Origin: Anaeromyces robustus
Lineage: Eukaryota > Neocallimastigomycota > Neocallimastigomycetes > Neocallimastigales > Neocallimastigaceae
NCBI GenBank assembly: GCA_002104895.1
Contig: MCFG01000219.1
Location: forward strand, 1 to 64,000
Reading direction: 5' to 3'
DNA length: 64,000 bases
Positions 49,092-61,368 of this stretch are shown piece after piece. The notes under the pieces are model-generated. The model did not search any database and was not told where the DNA came from. It saw nothing but the letters and a program-made list of their open reading frames with translations. The translations under genes and the position numbers were made by a program. How positions within the stretch are numbered: position 1 is the stretch's first letter; each line of letters opens with the position of its first letter.

Positions 49092-49163
49092 TTATTCAAC
49101 AAAGATGAAATTGATTTTTTATCTGATTTATTCAACAAAGATGAAATTGATTTTTTATCTGAT
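49092..49163. repeat. 36-bp tandem duplication
   Basis: Two perfect units beginning ttattcaacaaagatg (49092 and 49128). Confidence 0.9.
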
Positions 49164-49198
49164 TAAGTTGTAAACGTTTTCTAAAAGAAAAAAAAAGA

Positions 49199-49268
49199 TA
49201 TTTTTAATTACTTTTGATTTTTTCAAAGAATTATATTTTTAATTACTTTTGATTTTTTCAAAGAATTA
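49199..49268. repeat. 35-bp tandem duplication
   Basis: Two perfect units beginning tatttttaattac (49199 and 49234). Confidence 0.9.
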
Positions 49269-49919
49269 TTTTTTTTTAACTCTTCAACTATAAATCATTA
49301 TTTTTTATACGATAACTATTTAAAGTTAAAAAGATAATAAAAAATATAAGTATACAAAAATTCATTTTAATATTTTCTATATATTAAAATGAATTTTTTG
49401 ATTATTAATTTCTTTTAATCCTTTTTAAATAAACATAATTTTTAAATAAATACAATTTAATAATTATTTACTATATATATTATTATTATTATTTTTATTT
49501 TAATATATTTTATTTTTATCTTTATTTTTTATCTTTATATACATATATATGTAACAAATTTTTATACTAACTTTTATTTTTTTTTTTATTTATTAAACAT
49601 TTCTATTTAATATTTTTTACATATTTAATTTAATACATTATTTTAATTTTTATTTAAACAAATATAATTTAATATTTATTTAATATTATATTATATATTT
49701 TTTTTATTTTTTTATATCGATTTATTTTATTTTTATTTTACTATATATATATATGTAATAAAATATATTAAATATATTAATACTGTTTTTTATTTTATTT
49801 TATTTTATTTTATTTTTTCATTTAAACATACATAATTAATAATAACAAAAAAAAAAAGAAATATCTAAATAAAAAATATTAACTTTATTATTAATTTAAT
49901 TATTATTATCATTGATTTT

Positions 49920-51137
49920 TTAGTTTTTATAACAATGGGTTGAACTGTTTGGTACACAATATCCTCCGTATATAAAACAACATTGATGTATTACTTTATT
50001 ATTTTCTTTTATATCTGGACATTGTTTATTATTTGAACAACGTTTTATTTCGTTATGTCTATCATCATATATTTTTAATGGTCTTTGAATTGCATTTTTA
50101 TTTTTTTGAATGATTTTAACTGTTCCTGCACCAGTATAATATATTTCAGCTGTTTGATTTCCAGATTTAATATGATTTATTACTTCATTTTGATTTTCTG
50201 TTGACCTATATTTAGTAGTAATTACGCATATTTCTGGTTTAGCTGCATTATATACTTTTTCATAATTATTTTTGCCTATTCCATGATGACTAGCTTTAAA
50301 GACATCAAAATGATCAATATTAAAATCTTTTTTCGATTCATTAATCCAATATTCAATTCCGAAATTTTTATAGGCATCTTTAAATGGTTTATATTCATCT
50401 CCTTTACCATTAGGATATCTTTGAATATCACCACTAAAGAAATAATGTACATTACCATATTCTGCAACAGCAATAACACTATTTGTATTTTCATTACAAC
50501 CGATATTAGAATCACAATTACAATTTTTACATAAATTTTTACATGCATTACCATAGCCACTAAATACATTATTAGTATTATAGAGTTTAAATTTGAATTT
50601 TCCAAGTTCTAATGAAGTATTTGATGTAATAATATTAACATCTGTTTTTTCCTTAATTTGTTTAATTCTATCATTCCAATTTTTTTTTCTATCTTTTCTA
50701 TAATCATCAACACTTTTAAATTCAGATTCACCACAATTACTTTCAAGTCCACTATAATTTTTTGTGTATACACCATCTTCAATTTTTAAATTAACTTGTT
50801 TATTGTTCTTATTTTTTACTTTCATTTTTACTAAATCTAAAATTCCACCAACGTGATCCTCATGATTATGAGTTAAAAGAACCCATTTTAATTTAGTGAT
50901 ATGATTAGAATTAAAGTAAGATTGTACTTTTTCAAAACTAACTTTTTTATTTTTTGTTACATTAGTACCATAACCAACATCTATCATAGCATATTCATTT
51001 CCACTACGAATAATAATGGCATCACCTATAACTTGATTATTTGTATGAAGATCTAAGAAAGCAATTTCTTCATTGGTAGCATTAACCAATTTATTAATAC
51101 ATAATATTAATAATAATAAAAATGAAAAGCAATTCAT
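49920..51137 (-). CDS. Secreted metallo-beta-lactamase-fold protein, ComEC/Rec2 type
   Basis: 405 residues. Signal peptide 1-20 (ends LVNA). The MBL fold shows FLDLHTNNQVIGDA...IIRSG (residues 27-45), a metal site THNHEDHVGG (H90, H92, D94, H95), FSGD (D237) and KASHHG (H284, H285). This order matches the stand-alone relatives of the ComEC C-terminal domain, which are mostly bacterial; some act on nucleic acids or phosphodiesters. A cysteine-rich insert CKNLCKNCNCDSNIGC (about 199-214) and a six-Cys tail (C367 to C402) suit an extracellular, disulfide-bonded protein and are not part of the core fold. No intron was needed. Acquisition from gut bacteria is plausible but not shown here. The substrate is unknown; an extracellular nuclease or phosphodiesterase is one possibility. 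Confidence 0.85.
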   Translation of the reverse strand: MNCFSFLLLLILCINKLVNATNEEIAFLDLHTNNQVIGDAIIIRSGNEYAMIDVGYGTNVTKNKKVSFEKVQSYFNSNHITKLKWVLLTHNHEDHVGGILDLVKMKVKNKNNKQVNLKIEDGVYTKNYSGLESNCGESEFKSVDDYRKDRKKNWNDRIKQIKEKTDVNIITSNTSLELGKFKFKLYNTNNVFSGYGNACKNLCKNCNCDSNIGCNENTNSVIAVAEYGNVHYFFSGDIQRYPNGKGDEYKPFKDAYKNFGIEYWINESKKDFNIDHFDVFKASHHGIGKNNYEKVYNAAKPEICVITTKYRSTENQNEVINHIKSGNQTAEIYYTGAGTVKIIQKNKNAIQRPLKIYDDRHNEIKRCSNNKQCPDIKENNKVIHQCCFIYGGYCVPNSSTHCYKN

Positions 51138-54070
51138 TTTTTTAATATTTAACTTTATTTTTTATTATTATTAAGATACTTGTTATTATTTTATTTTCCT
51201 TTGTTTAGTATTTTTGTTATTATATATTTTTTTATTTTATTTTATTTTATTTTATTAATGTATAATATAAAAATAAAATAAAATAAAAAAATACTTCGTT
51301 AGCTTAAAAAGTTTCAAAAATTATTTTTATTCTTTTGTATAAAAATTTTTGAGTAAGAAAACTAGCTTTATATAATTTTTTGATGATTGTAATATTGATA
51401 TATATATATTGGTATTATTGTATTGTTACAATATCAAAAATACTAAAAATAGAAAAATAAACATAAAATTTGTATTTCATTTTTGATAAATTTATATAAT
51501 GTACTATTATTAATTCTTATTGTTAATAATTATATTTATGTCTTTTATTTACTATTGTTTAAGATGTATATAATTTAACTTTTTGTTTAAAATGTATATA
51601 ATTTAAATATAAATATTTTTATTATATTTCATTAGTTGTCTAATTATTTTATACTATTATTAATAATTTTTCATATTATAAATGATAATATAAAATAATT
51701 AGACAATAAATTGTTTCACAAATATTTTAATAATAAAATATTATTTTTAAATTTATTAATAATTGGTTATTTTATATAAAAATATTTTGATTTATTAAAT
51801 AATTATAATTAATAAGATTTATTATAATGTTATAATATTAATTTTTTTTTTTATTATACGAAGTAAAATGTTAAATGATTTACTTATAAAAGCTATTAAA
51901 TAATAAATAATAATTAATAAATATTTTTAAATATTAAAAATCAAAAAATAATTGCTTTTTATTTAGATATATTTTACTTGATAACTATAAACATTAATTC
52001 TTATTTTAAGTAGCAACATAAGCTTTCTGTACATTTTTTTATATGCTAGTAATAAGCATACTTAATGATGAATATAAATTTACATAGAATATACTATTTT
52101 ACCATAAAGAAAAAGTAAATATTTAATGAATATATAGAAAAATAATAATAAATAAAATATATAATTAAATAAATAAAATAAAATAAAATAAATAAATAAA
52201 TAAAATATATAATTAAATAAATAAAATAAAATAAAATAAATAAATAAATAAAATATATAATTAAATAAATAAAATAAATAAAATAAATAAATAAATAAAA
52301 TATATAATTAAATAAAATAAATAAAATAAAATAAAATAAATAAATAAAATATATAATTAAATAAATAAAATAAAATAAAATAAATAAAAGAGTAACTATT
52401 ATTTGATTATGTTACACAAATGTTTAATAATTAACAATTAATAAAACATTGGCTAAATTAATATAGAAAAAAATAAATAAAAAAAAGTTAATATTTATTT
52501 GTAATCATTTGTAATAAACAAGTAGTTAATAACAATGTATAATGAATATATTGAATATTTTTCTTTTTCCTAAAAAAAGACTAAGATAAATCGTAGACTT
52601 TTTAAATACAACTCGTTAATAACCATGTTTACAAAATTTTTGTATTAATTATTCAATTTAAAATGAAGAAAAAAATTTTATAAAAAAAGTTGTTTTATTA
52701 TGTTATTTTTTTATATATTATATATTATATATATATATATATATATATTATAAATAAATAAATAAATAAAATAAAATCCAGTATTGATAATATATATTTT
52801 TACTTTTTTATCTATTTTATATATTATTGTATTATATCATTTATTATTATTATTATAATATATATAATTCATTAATAATGTTATAATTCATAGATAATAA
52901 CAATTCTTTTAAATATTTAGAATTAATAGTAAAATTATTATAATCTTTAATGGATTGTTATTATTATGAAATTAGTATGGTTTAATGTATATCTGTATAA
53001 TGATTCGTAACCAACAAATAAATTAGAAATCAACACATAAAAAATATAAATTATACCTATTATTAATAAATTTGTTTCCTTTTTTTTTCATTTTATTATT
53101 ATAATAAATAATATAGAAAAAAAATAATTAATAATATTATTAAAACAAATAATAATAAATATTTTAATGTAAAAATTAAAAGAAAAATCTTTTAAAAACA
53201 AATATTTTTACTGTTATATAATATGATATAATAATAGAATAATACATATTGTTAATATATGAACGGTAAGTCATATCAATGAATAAATAAATAAATAAAT
53301 AAATAAATAAAATGAATAATTAATAAATATACATAAATAAAATGTATAGATATGTATATTAATTTAATAAATACAAATACAAAAAATTACCATATATGAA
53401 GAAACATAAAACATAATATATTAGAATACATTATTAATATATATCAATACTAAAATATTGTATATAAAAAAATAAATTATTGTATATAAAAAAATTTAAA
53501 TATTAAAAAATTAAAAAAAAATTAAAAAAACGCTTTTTTTTTTTTTTAATATAAAAACTTTTTATATCATTTTTTTTAATTTTTATGTTTTTTTATGAAA
53601 TATTTATAATAACTTTATTATTTAATATATATATTAAATTACTGAATAACCAATGAAATGACAATAAATATATTAAAACAATAAATCTTATTTATTAAAA
53701 TTTTCAAATATTTTTTTTTTTGAAACGTTCATTAAAAAAGAAAAGCTTTTTTTTAAAGTTTCTTTTTTTCCTTTTTTCTTGTAAATATTTAGTTTTCCAT
53801 TCAATTTTCTATATGCTAAATAAATTTTAATAATATATTTTCTTTTAAATCAATTAAAAAAATAAAGTAAAAAAAGTTGAATAATTATATAAATAGTTTT
53901 ATTTTTCATTGTTTAATGTAATATAGAATCTTCTGTTTTATAGTATATGTAAAATAATTTTAAAATTTAAAAAAGAAAAAAAAAAACAGTTTTGTACATT
54001 ATTAAAAAATAAAAAGTAAGAAAAAAAAAATATAATAAATAATTTAACTTTCTAATACATAAAAAAGAAA
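51138..54070. other. AT-rich spacer with a minisatellite, no gene
   Basis: 2.9 kb without recognised genes. It includes the minisatellite at 52150-52390 and an inverted-repeat-rich stretch near 51620-51720 (attagttgtctaattattt, with aaataattagacaat in reverse). Confidence 0.6.
52150..52390. repeat. A/T minisatellite, about five units of 45-50 bp
   Basis: The phrase aaaatatataattaaataa recurs about every 45-50 bp with AAAT/AAAAT filler between. Confidence 0.85.
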
Positions 54071-54475
54071 ATGGAACCACCAAATATTACAACTACTTTA
54101 ACACCATATGCCATTCCAACATATAACCCTAACGAACTTTCAACAGTAAATCCTTTACCTGTACCTACTATGACTTCTTCTAATTCAATTTCTGTCACTA
54201 TGCCTAAAGTAAATTCTACTAATAAACCTTTATCTGAATCTGATAATAAAGTATTTAATGTTTCGGAAGAATCAAAACCTGAATTAAATGCAGAAATTAA
54301 AGATGATGGAGTAAATGGATCAGGAACACTAAAAATAGTAGGTATAGCAGGGGGTATAATAATATTATTAGCAATTATTTTGTTAATACTTTATCGTATA
54401 AAAAGAAAGAAGAGTAATTCGGAAGATCAAACAGAAGAATTTCTTGAAAAACAAAGAAAAATGGAAGAAAATTGA
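54071..54475 (+). CDS. Small Ser/Thr/Pro-rich single-pass membrane protein
   Basis: 134 residues, no recognised family. The N-terminal part (1-88) is rich in Thr, Pro, Ser and Asn, without a signal peptide. One helix (about 90-112, IVGIAGGIIILLAIILLILY) is followed by RIKRKK and a short charged tail. The positive charges after the helix put the Thr-rich part outside and the tail inside (N-out). The same layout as the genes at 30779 and 56918, in short form. The start is preceded by an A-rich leader typical of genes here. It could be a fragment or a surface anchor; function unknown. Confidence 0.65.
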   Translation: MEPPNITTTLTPYAIPTYNPNELSTVNPLPVPTMTSSNSISVTMPKVNSTNKPLSESDNKVFNVSEESKPELNAEIKDDGVNGSGTLKIVGIAGGIIILLAIILLILYRIKRKKSNSEDQTEEFLEKQRKMEEN

Positions 54476-56917
54476 ATAAATAAATAATTATAATAATATA
54501 ACATTACATATACATCATATAATAACAAAATATCATATAATATAATATAATAAATAGGTATTAAAAAAATATGTTTTTTATAGTTTTAATAATTATACTA
54601 TTAGTATAAAATAATAGAAAAATAAATTATTAAGTTTTTTTAATAATAATCATGTAATATAAATTAATAAAATAAATAATAGTAATTAATTAAATCTATA
54701 TATAAAAATATAATTAATAAAAATGCTATTATGATGATTAATATATAAATATATTTATAGAATTTAAATTTTATATTAACTGTATTAATTTAAATTTTAA
54801 TAATAATTTCGATAATAAACATTATAATAATAAAAAATAATAATAATTTATAAAATCTTTTTATTTTTTTTTTCTTAATATATGATGAATAGTTAAAAAA
54901 TTTTTTATTTATAAATATATATATTCACAGTATTTTCCAAATAAGTATTATATTTTTATTTAAAAAATTTATATAAAATTTTTTCCTATTTTGGTGTAAT
55001 ACATTTTAATCGTATTTTAATGGTTTATATTTATCATTAAAATATAATATGTGATATTGATGTTTTTTAAGTAAATAATATCAAAATAATTTTTTATTTA
55101 AAATACTAATAATATTATTTATGATAGAATTAATTATAAACAATATAAAAGTAGTTATTTTGTATATTAAAATAATCTTTTTTTTATTTATTTAATCAAA
55201 ATAAACAATAAATAATAAAAATGCTACACCTATAGAAATATTTAAAATTATTAATATTCCTCAAAATAATATTCATTATTTTAATATAGATTAATTATTC
55301 TGACAAAATTATTATCATTAATTCTTTCATTGATATATTACTATTTAAGTTTTATTCTTTTCTTTTTTTTAAATATTTAAGTATATATATTTATTTGTAT
55401 TTAAACTTTATGTCATTTCCTTATTAGGTCAAACGTTGCATAAACGATCCATTTAGGAGAATTATATTATATTTATAAAAATAAATTATTTTGTTCTAAA
55501 CTTTAAAAACTCGAATCCTATTATGAAATTCTTAAAAAGAAATGAAATAAAAAAATATTGGCATTAATTATATTGACATTAATTAATTCTCATTCATTAT
55601 ATTATAAATCGATATATATTATATAATAATACTAGTAATAACAATTTTGTCTTATTTTTTTAAAAATTTGATAATAATTTTTTTATTAACTGGAAATCTC
55701 AACTTTTCTATATTAATCATTATTACATATGAATGAGTAATAAAACAAATGCTAATAAAAAAATAATATAAATTTGAACATAATTCATATATTATATTTT
55801 GAATAATGAATTAAAAATATATATATAATAAATTGTATGTTCTTTTTTTTTTTTTTTTTTTTCTTAAAGAAAAAAAAAAAAAACATACCAACATACATTA
55901 ATGAAGGAATATTCTATCTATAGAACTGAAATAGTTATGAGGGACATATGACGTAACGAATATGAGTTGTTTTCCCATATTTTATTATTATTATTATTAT
56001 ATAAATTTGTATATATATAATACATATTATATTAATTATATTAATATATATAATTAAAAAAATATTAATAAATTTAGATTTAATAAAAAAAGTTTTATTT
56101 AAATGATATTTCTATATACTAAATAGTAAAATTATAGTATTTAATATTCAATATAAATAAAAAAAAAATATTCAATTTTATAAAAACTTTTTATACTTTG
56201 TATTTTAAATATTGAATATAAAAATATTATATAATAATTAATACTATTATTATTATAATTATGATTCTAATAATAAAAAAGAAAAATAATAATAATAATA
56301 AATGAATATTATTATAATTATTTAATAAATATTTATTTATATTTTTTAATATTTAATTATTTAATAATATTTTATATATTAAAAAATGACTAATTAATAA
56401 ATAATAAAAAATATTTATTAATAATTAATATTTTTAATTTTATATTATTCATTTTATATTATTATTTTTAGTATTCGTTTTGTATATTTTATGATTTATT
56501 AATTTATTAATATTGTTAATGATAATTTTGTACATATTTATTAATTTATTATAATTTAAAGTTTATTAAATTTTAAACCCTTTTTTTTTTATATAAATAA
56601 AAATAATATATTTATTAAATAAAAAAATCGAGTTTCTAATTTTAATAACAAAAAAAACCAAAATTTGAAATTCATTACAAATGGATTTTTAGTCTAAAAA
56701 AATTAGATGAATTATTTTATTTAAATATTATTTAAATTTATAAACTGATTTTAGATAAATCAAAAATAATAATTTGTCTTTATAAATTTAAAATATATAT
56801 AATTATAAATATATATCAAAGATTAATAATTCATATTCAATTATAAAATAATTATAATTTATTTTATATACATATATATTTGTTATTTATTAAAATTATT
56901 TAAATATATAGATAAAA
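54476..56917. other. AT-rich spacer, no gene
   Basis: 2.4 kb of A/T-rich sequence. The only items of note are a CRE-like TGACGTAA (55949-55956), about 960 bp before the next gene, and long T and A runs forming a hairpin near 55844-55885. Confidence 0.55.
55949..55956 (+). promoter_or_regulatory. CRE/ATF-like site
   Basis: TGACGTAA within ggacatatgacgtaacg, an island of G/C in AT-rich sequence upstream of the gene at 56918. Confidence 0.3.
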
Positions 56918-58429
56918 ATGGTTAATGTAGATATAAATGAATTTCAAGGAAAGAGTCAACAAATAATTGATGACTTTAAAAATTCAAAACAAATTGAACA
57001 AGATGAATTTCATTGGGAAACAAAAAATTATATAAATATATTAGATCATCTAGAACTTGAAAGTCATTCCAACATCGATAATTCTAGTGGTAAAAAAGTT
57101 ATTAGAAGTCCTTCCGATGGTCACACTGATACTAATAATCCTTCACGAAAAATTGGATATGATCCGTTAAAGGAAACCGGTAATAATAATCAAACTAATA
57201 GTAATGATGAACTTAATTCAAATAATAATGCCAGTACAACTATTAATAATCAACCTACAAGTATCAATCAACCTACTAGTATCAATCAACCTACAGATGA
57301 CATTCAACAATCTCAAGTAACGAGTGAAATAAATAGTAATAAAGAAAAAAATGATCCTAGTTTTAAAATAATTAGTATTTTATTAATTATTGTTTTAATA
57401 TTAACTGTAATTGTATACTTTGCCACAAGAAAAAGAAGAATGCAAAATAAATTAAATAAATTATTAGATAAAGATGTTGTTATTTCTAATAATTTAGTTG
57501 ATAATAACAACAATAATAATAATAACAATGATAATAATAATAATACTCCAACTTCAAATAATAATGCTAATAATAATAATAATAATAATAATACACCAAC
57601 TACAAATAATAATAGTAATAATAACAACAACATTAATAATACAAGAGAAAATAACAATTTAGATATAAATACACCAAATATTAATAATTCATTTATTAGT
57701 AATACAAATACCAATCAAACCGTAATTAATTATACACCAAGTCAATCTCATCTTTCAATATTATCTTCATCACAAATATTACCATCTCCAATTCCAGTTC
57801 CACAATCTCAATTATTATCACCGGCTCAACTTTATTATAATATTAATGGTAATCCAACACAAATTGTACCACCTTCAACTACACAACCTAAAATAATAAC
57901 ACCTCAAAATGCCTATAGTCCATCTCAACCTATTATATATAATCCATCTGGTGGAATTTATAAAGATTTTAATGCCGTTACACCTTCCTTATCTATGATA
58001 GCAAATAATTCACCAATAACGCCATCACCTGCAACACCAACAACACCAACAACATCTATTTCTCCACCATTAAATGAAGAAAATCAAATTTCAACATATA
58101 ATAATAATAAAAATAATAATAATAATAAAAGTAATAATAATAAAAATATTAAAGATTTTATTAATGTTGAAAGTAAAACTGATTTTTCATCCGATGATTC
58201 TATTCCAATTGGTATAGCTATTCAACCTAAAAATGATAAAAATAATGTAGGCAATTTAAATAATAATAATAATAATGTAAGAATTTTAAATAATAAAAAT
58301 AATAACGAAGAACAATTTGAATTTCTTGGAGATGATTTAGTAATTTATTCTAATAATAATAAAACTAGTATTTTACCAATATCTACACAGTATATTCCAA
58401 TTCAAGATAGTAAAAGAGAAAAACTTTAA
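56918..58429 (+). CDS. Asn/Ser/Pro-rich single-pass membrane protein
   Basis: 503 residues, no recognised family. The N-terminal part (1-147) is polar and includes a short TSINQP repeat (about 112-126). One helix (about 149-170, FKIISILLIIVLILTVIVYF) is followed by RKRR. Poly-Asn blocks lie at about 194-245, a Ser/Pro/Gln/Thr-rich region at about 268-385, and Asn/Lys-rich repeats and an acidic patch near the C terminus. No signal peptide, so the helix probably acts as a signal anchor with the larger C-terminal part inside. It resembles the gene at 30779 in plan: polar N-terminus, central helix, basic stop, long low-complexity tail. Role unknown. Confidence 0.75.
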   Translation: MVNVDINEFQGKSQQIIDDFKNSKQIEQDEFHWETKNYINILDHLELESHSNIDNSSGKKVIRSPSDGHTDTNNPSRKIGYDPLKETGNNNQTNSNDELNSNNNASTTINNQPTSINQPTSINQPTDDIQQSQVTSEINSNKEKNDPSFKIISILLIIVLILTVIVYFATRKRRMQNKLNKLLDKDVVISNNLVDNNNNNNNNNDNNNNTPTSNNNANNNNNNNNTPTTNNNSNNNNNINNTRENNNLDINTPNINNSFISNTNTNQTVINYTPSQSHLSILSSSQILPSPIPVPQSQLLSPAQLYYNINGNPTQIVPPSTTQPKIITPQNAYSPSQPIIYNPSGGIYKDFNAVTPSLSMIANNSPITPSPATPTTPTTSISPPLNEENQISTYNNNKNNNNNKSNNNKNIKDFINVESKTDFSSDDSIPIGIAIQPKNDKNNVGNLNNNNNNVRILNNKNNNEEQFEFLGDDLVIYSNNNKTSILPISTQYIPIQDSKREKL

Positions 58430-61273
58430 AGTTAAAAAATCAAAAAAAAAAAAAAAAAATCACAAAAATAATAATAAAATAAATATCATATATTTTATAT
58501 ATATATATATTTAAATATATATATATAAAACAATTAATATTAATTATACCAAAATGAATATAAAAAAATAATAAATAGAAAAATAAATAAATTAATACAT
58601 TAAAGTAATATAAATAAAAATAAAAAAAAAATTCGTAATAATAATAGATAAAAATAAATAAATCAATTAAATCAATAATTTGAATATAATAATAATAGTA
58701 ATATAATAATTAAAATAATATAGTAGTATAAAATAGAATTAATTACTATTAGTTTTATATATATAAAAAATTCAGTATTTCCTGTTTTTATTTTATCAAT
58801 TTTTTTTCTTTATTAATTAGATTATTGTTATTACTTTAAAAAAGAAAATAATTATGTAGTAATAATTTTTTTCTTTTTTTTTTATTATAACCTACCTACA
58901 TAACAATAATAATAAAAATATATGTTATATATATACATTAATTACAATATATATATATATATAATGAAAAAAAATAATAATAATAATAATAATAATATAT
59001 ATATAATATATATATATATAAAATCATATAAAAAATAATGTAAAATAAAAAAAATAAAATAATAAAAATAAAAAATAAAAGAAAAATAAAAAAAAAAATA
59101 AAATAAAAAAAATAATAAATATATTAAATAAATAATTCTTTTTAATTATATAAATAAGAAAAATTAATTATTTCATTTTTTAAAATAGTTTATTATATAA
59201 GAATATAATATATAAGATATTATAAAATGTTATATATTTATAGTATATTAGTATTATAAACAGTTAATTATTAAAATGATATTACATATATATTTTATTA
59301 ACTATTTATAATACTAATATACTATATATATATATATATATATGAATAATATATATTCAAATAGAAAAGTATTATTATAATTTAAAACATCATATAAGAC
59401 TTCAAAATAAAAACAAACCGTATTAAAATAATAAATATATATAAATAAATATTATATATAATAATTATATATATTTACTTTTAAAAACGGTAAAAAATTA
59501 TATATGTATATTTTTTATATTATATACATATATACAAATATAAATAATATATATTAAAAAACGGTTGTTGTTGTTTTAAAAAAAAAAGTTATATTTATGT
59601 GTGACCGACAATTTTTTTTTTTATTATTTTATTTTATTTAATTTTATTTTATTTTATTTTATTCATTTATTAAGAAAAAATATAAATAATAAATGATATT
59701 TATTTTTTTTTTCTTTTCATGCTGAATAATTATTAAAAAACGTTTCTTTTAATAAATTTAAAAAATAAAAAAATGATATTTATTTTATTGATAAATATAA
59801 AGTTTAAAAAAAAAAATCAAAAAAAAATCTATAATTTAAAAGTAAATTAATAATAAAAAAAAAATAATCAGTGATTCATTTTTTAATTATTGAAACTTAA
59901 GATTTATTAATAATATAAATAATTTTTTTTTTTATTTTTTTTACTTTTAATAATTAAAATATGAATCACTGATTAACATTATATTAACATGACTTTAAAA
60001 GTTAACATGATAGCATGATATAAAATAATTAATAAAGAATTAATATATATTATTAATATATTTATTAATCAAACAGTTATCATCTCTTTAACCTATTTTA
60101 ATATTTAATATTTTAATAACCTAAAAAATTAAAGAAATATGATATGACAAATCGTGGGTTAAAATGATAATAAATTAAAAATCTTGTTTGATAAATTAAT
60201 ATCATAGTTTCTTTTAAGTTTAATTATTATAAATGAATATTTCAAAAAAAAAAACTTAACTTTTTTAATTTATTCCTTATAATTTAGAATTTTTTTAAAA
60301 AAATTAAGTTTATAATATTTTTTTTATTTTATGAAAATTGTCTCCTTTAATATTTATTCTATAATTAATTACGTAAATAAAGATGAGTATAGATTATTAA
60401 AACCAATAATTTTTATTATAATTACTATCCTTGCTTTATACATGAATGTATAATGATTCATTTATTCTACTAAAGAGACAATGAATAATTATTCATTTAT
60501 TCTATTACAGAGACAATGTTTTTTCCATTCAAAAAATAATAATAATAATAATAATAATAATAATTAAACTTATATTAAATGAATAAGACAAATGCACCTG
60601 TAAATATGATTAAATATGACTTTATCAATTTCAACATCAATACTTCGTCTATGTCATTACACTTTGATAGAGCATGATTCCTATTCATTCTTAGTCGTTT
60701 TATATCATGAAAATTAGAATGGAAATGATTATAATGAATATCACGGAGTTTAGAATATTACCTGTTTTGAAATAAATATGAGAATTATTATTGAATTATA
60801 TAATAATTAATATTAAGAAAAGAAATACTAACAATATTAAATATTTTTTTATTCACTTACTATTTACTATTATTTTATATTATTATTTAATATTTTCGTT
60901 TTTCTTTTCTTTTCTTTTTTTTTTATTTTTATTATTATTAAATACATTAAATTTTTAATTTATAATCATTTTAAATTGTTTAATTTAATAAAAACAAAAA
61001 AAAAAAAAAGATTTTCATTATTTAATTTATATTTAATATAATCAATTTAACTTTATATTAATATTTAATATAATCTAAAAAATATTATAAATTAATATAT
61101 ATAATAGTAACAAAATAAATGTTAATCTATTAAAGAATATTAAAAAAGAATTATTATTACTATTTATTTTAATGTATGAATATTATATATATTCATTAAA
61201 TTTAATAGTAATAATATTAAATATATTCATATTTAATAAAATGAGTAAATAAATAAATAAATAAATTAATTAA

Positions 61274-61368
<95 letters not shown>

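Larger units (their letters stand above)
48629..49919. other. AT-rich spacer with short tandem duplications, no gene
   Basis: The first 150 bp are the shared 3' flank of copy 3. Two perfect micro-duplications follow: 36 bp twice (49092-49163) and 35 bp twice (49199-49268). The rest is A/T runs. Confidence 0.65.

Noticed and set aside
49920-51137. Dockerin or CBM10-like reading of the Cys-rich tail of the MBL protein
   Set aside because: Cysteine spacing does not fit the fungal dockerin pattern; left as an unassigned cysteine-rich tail.
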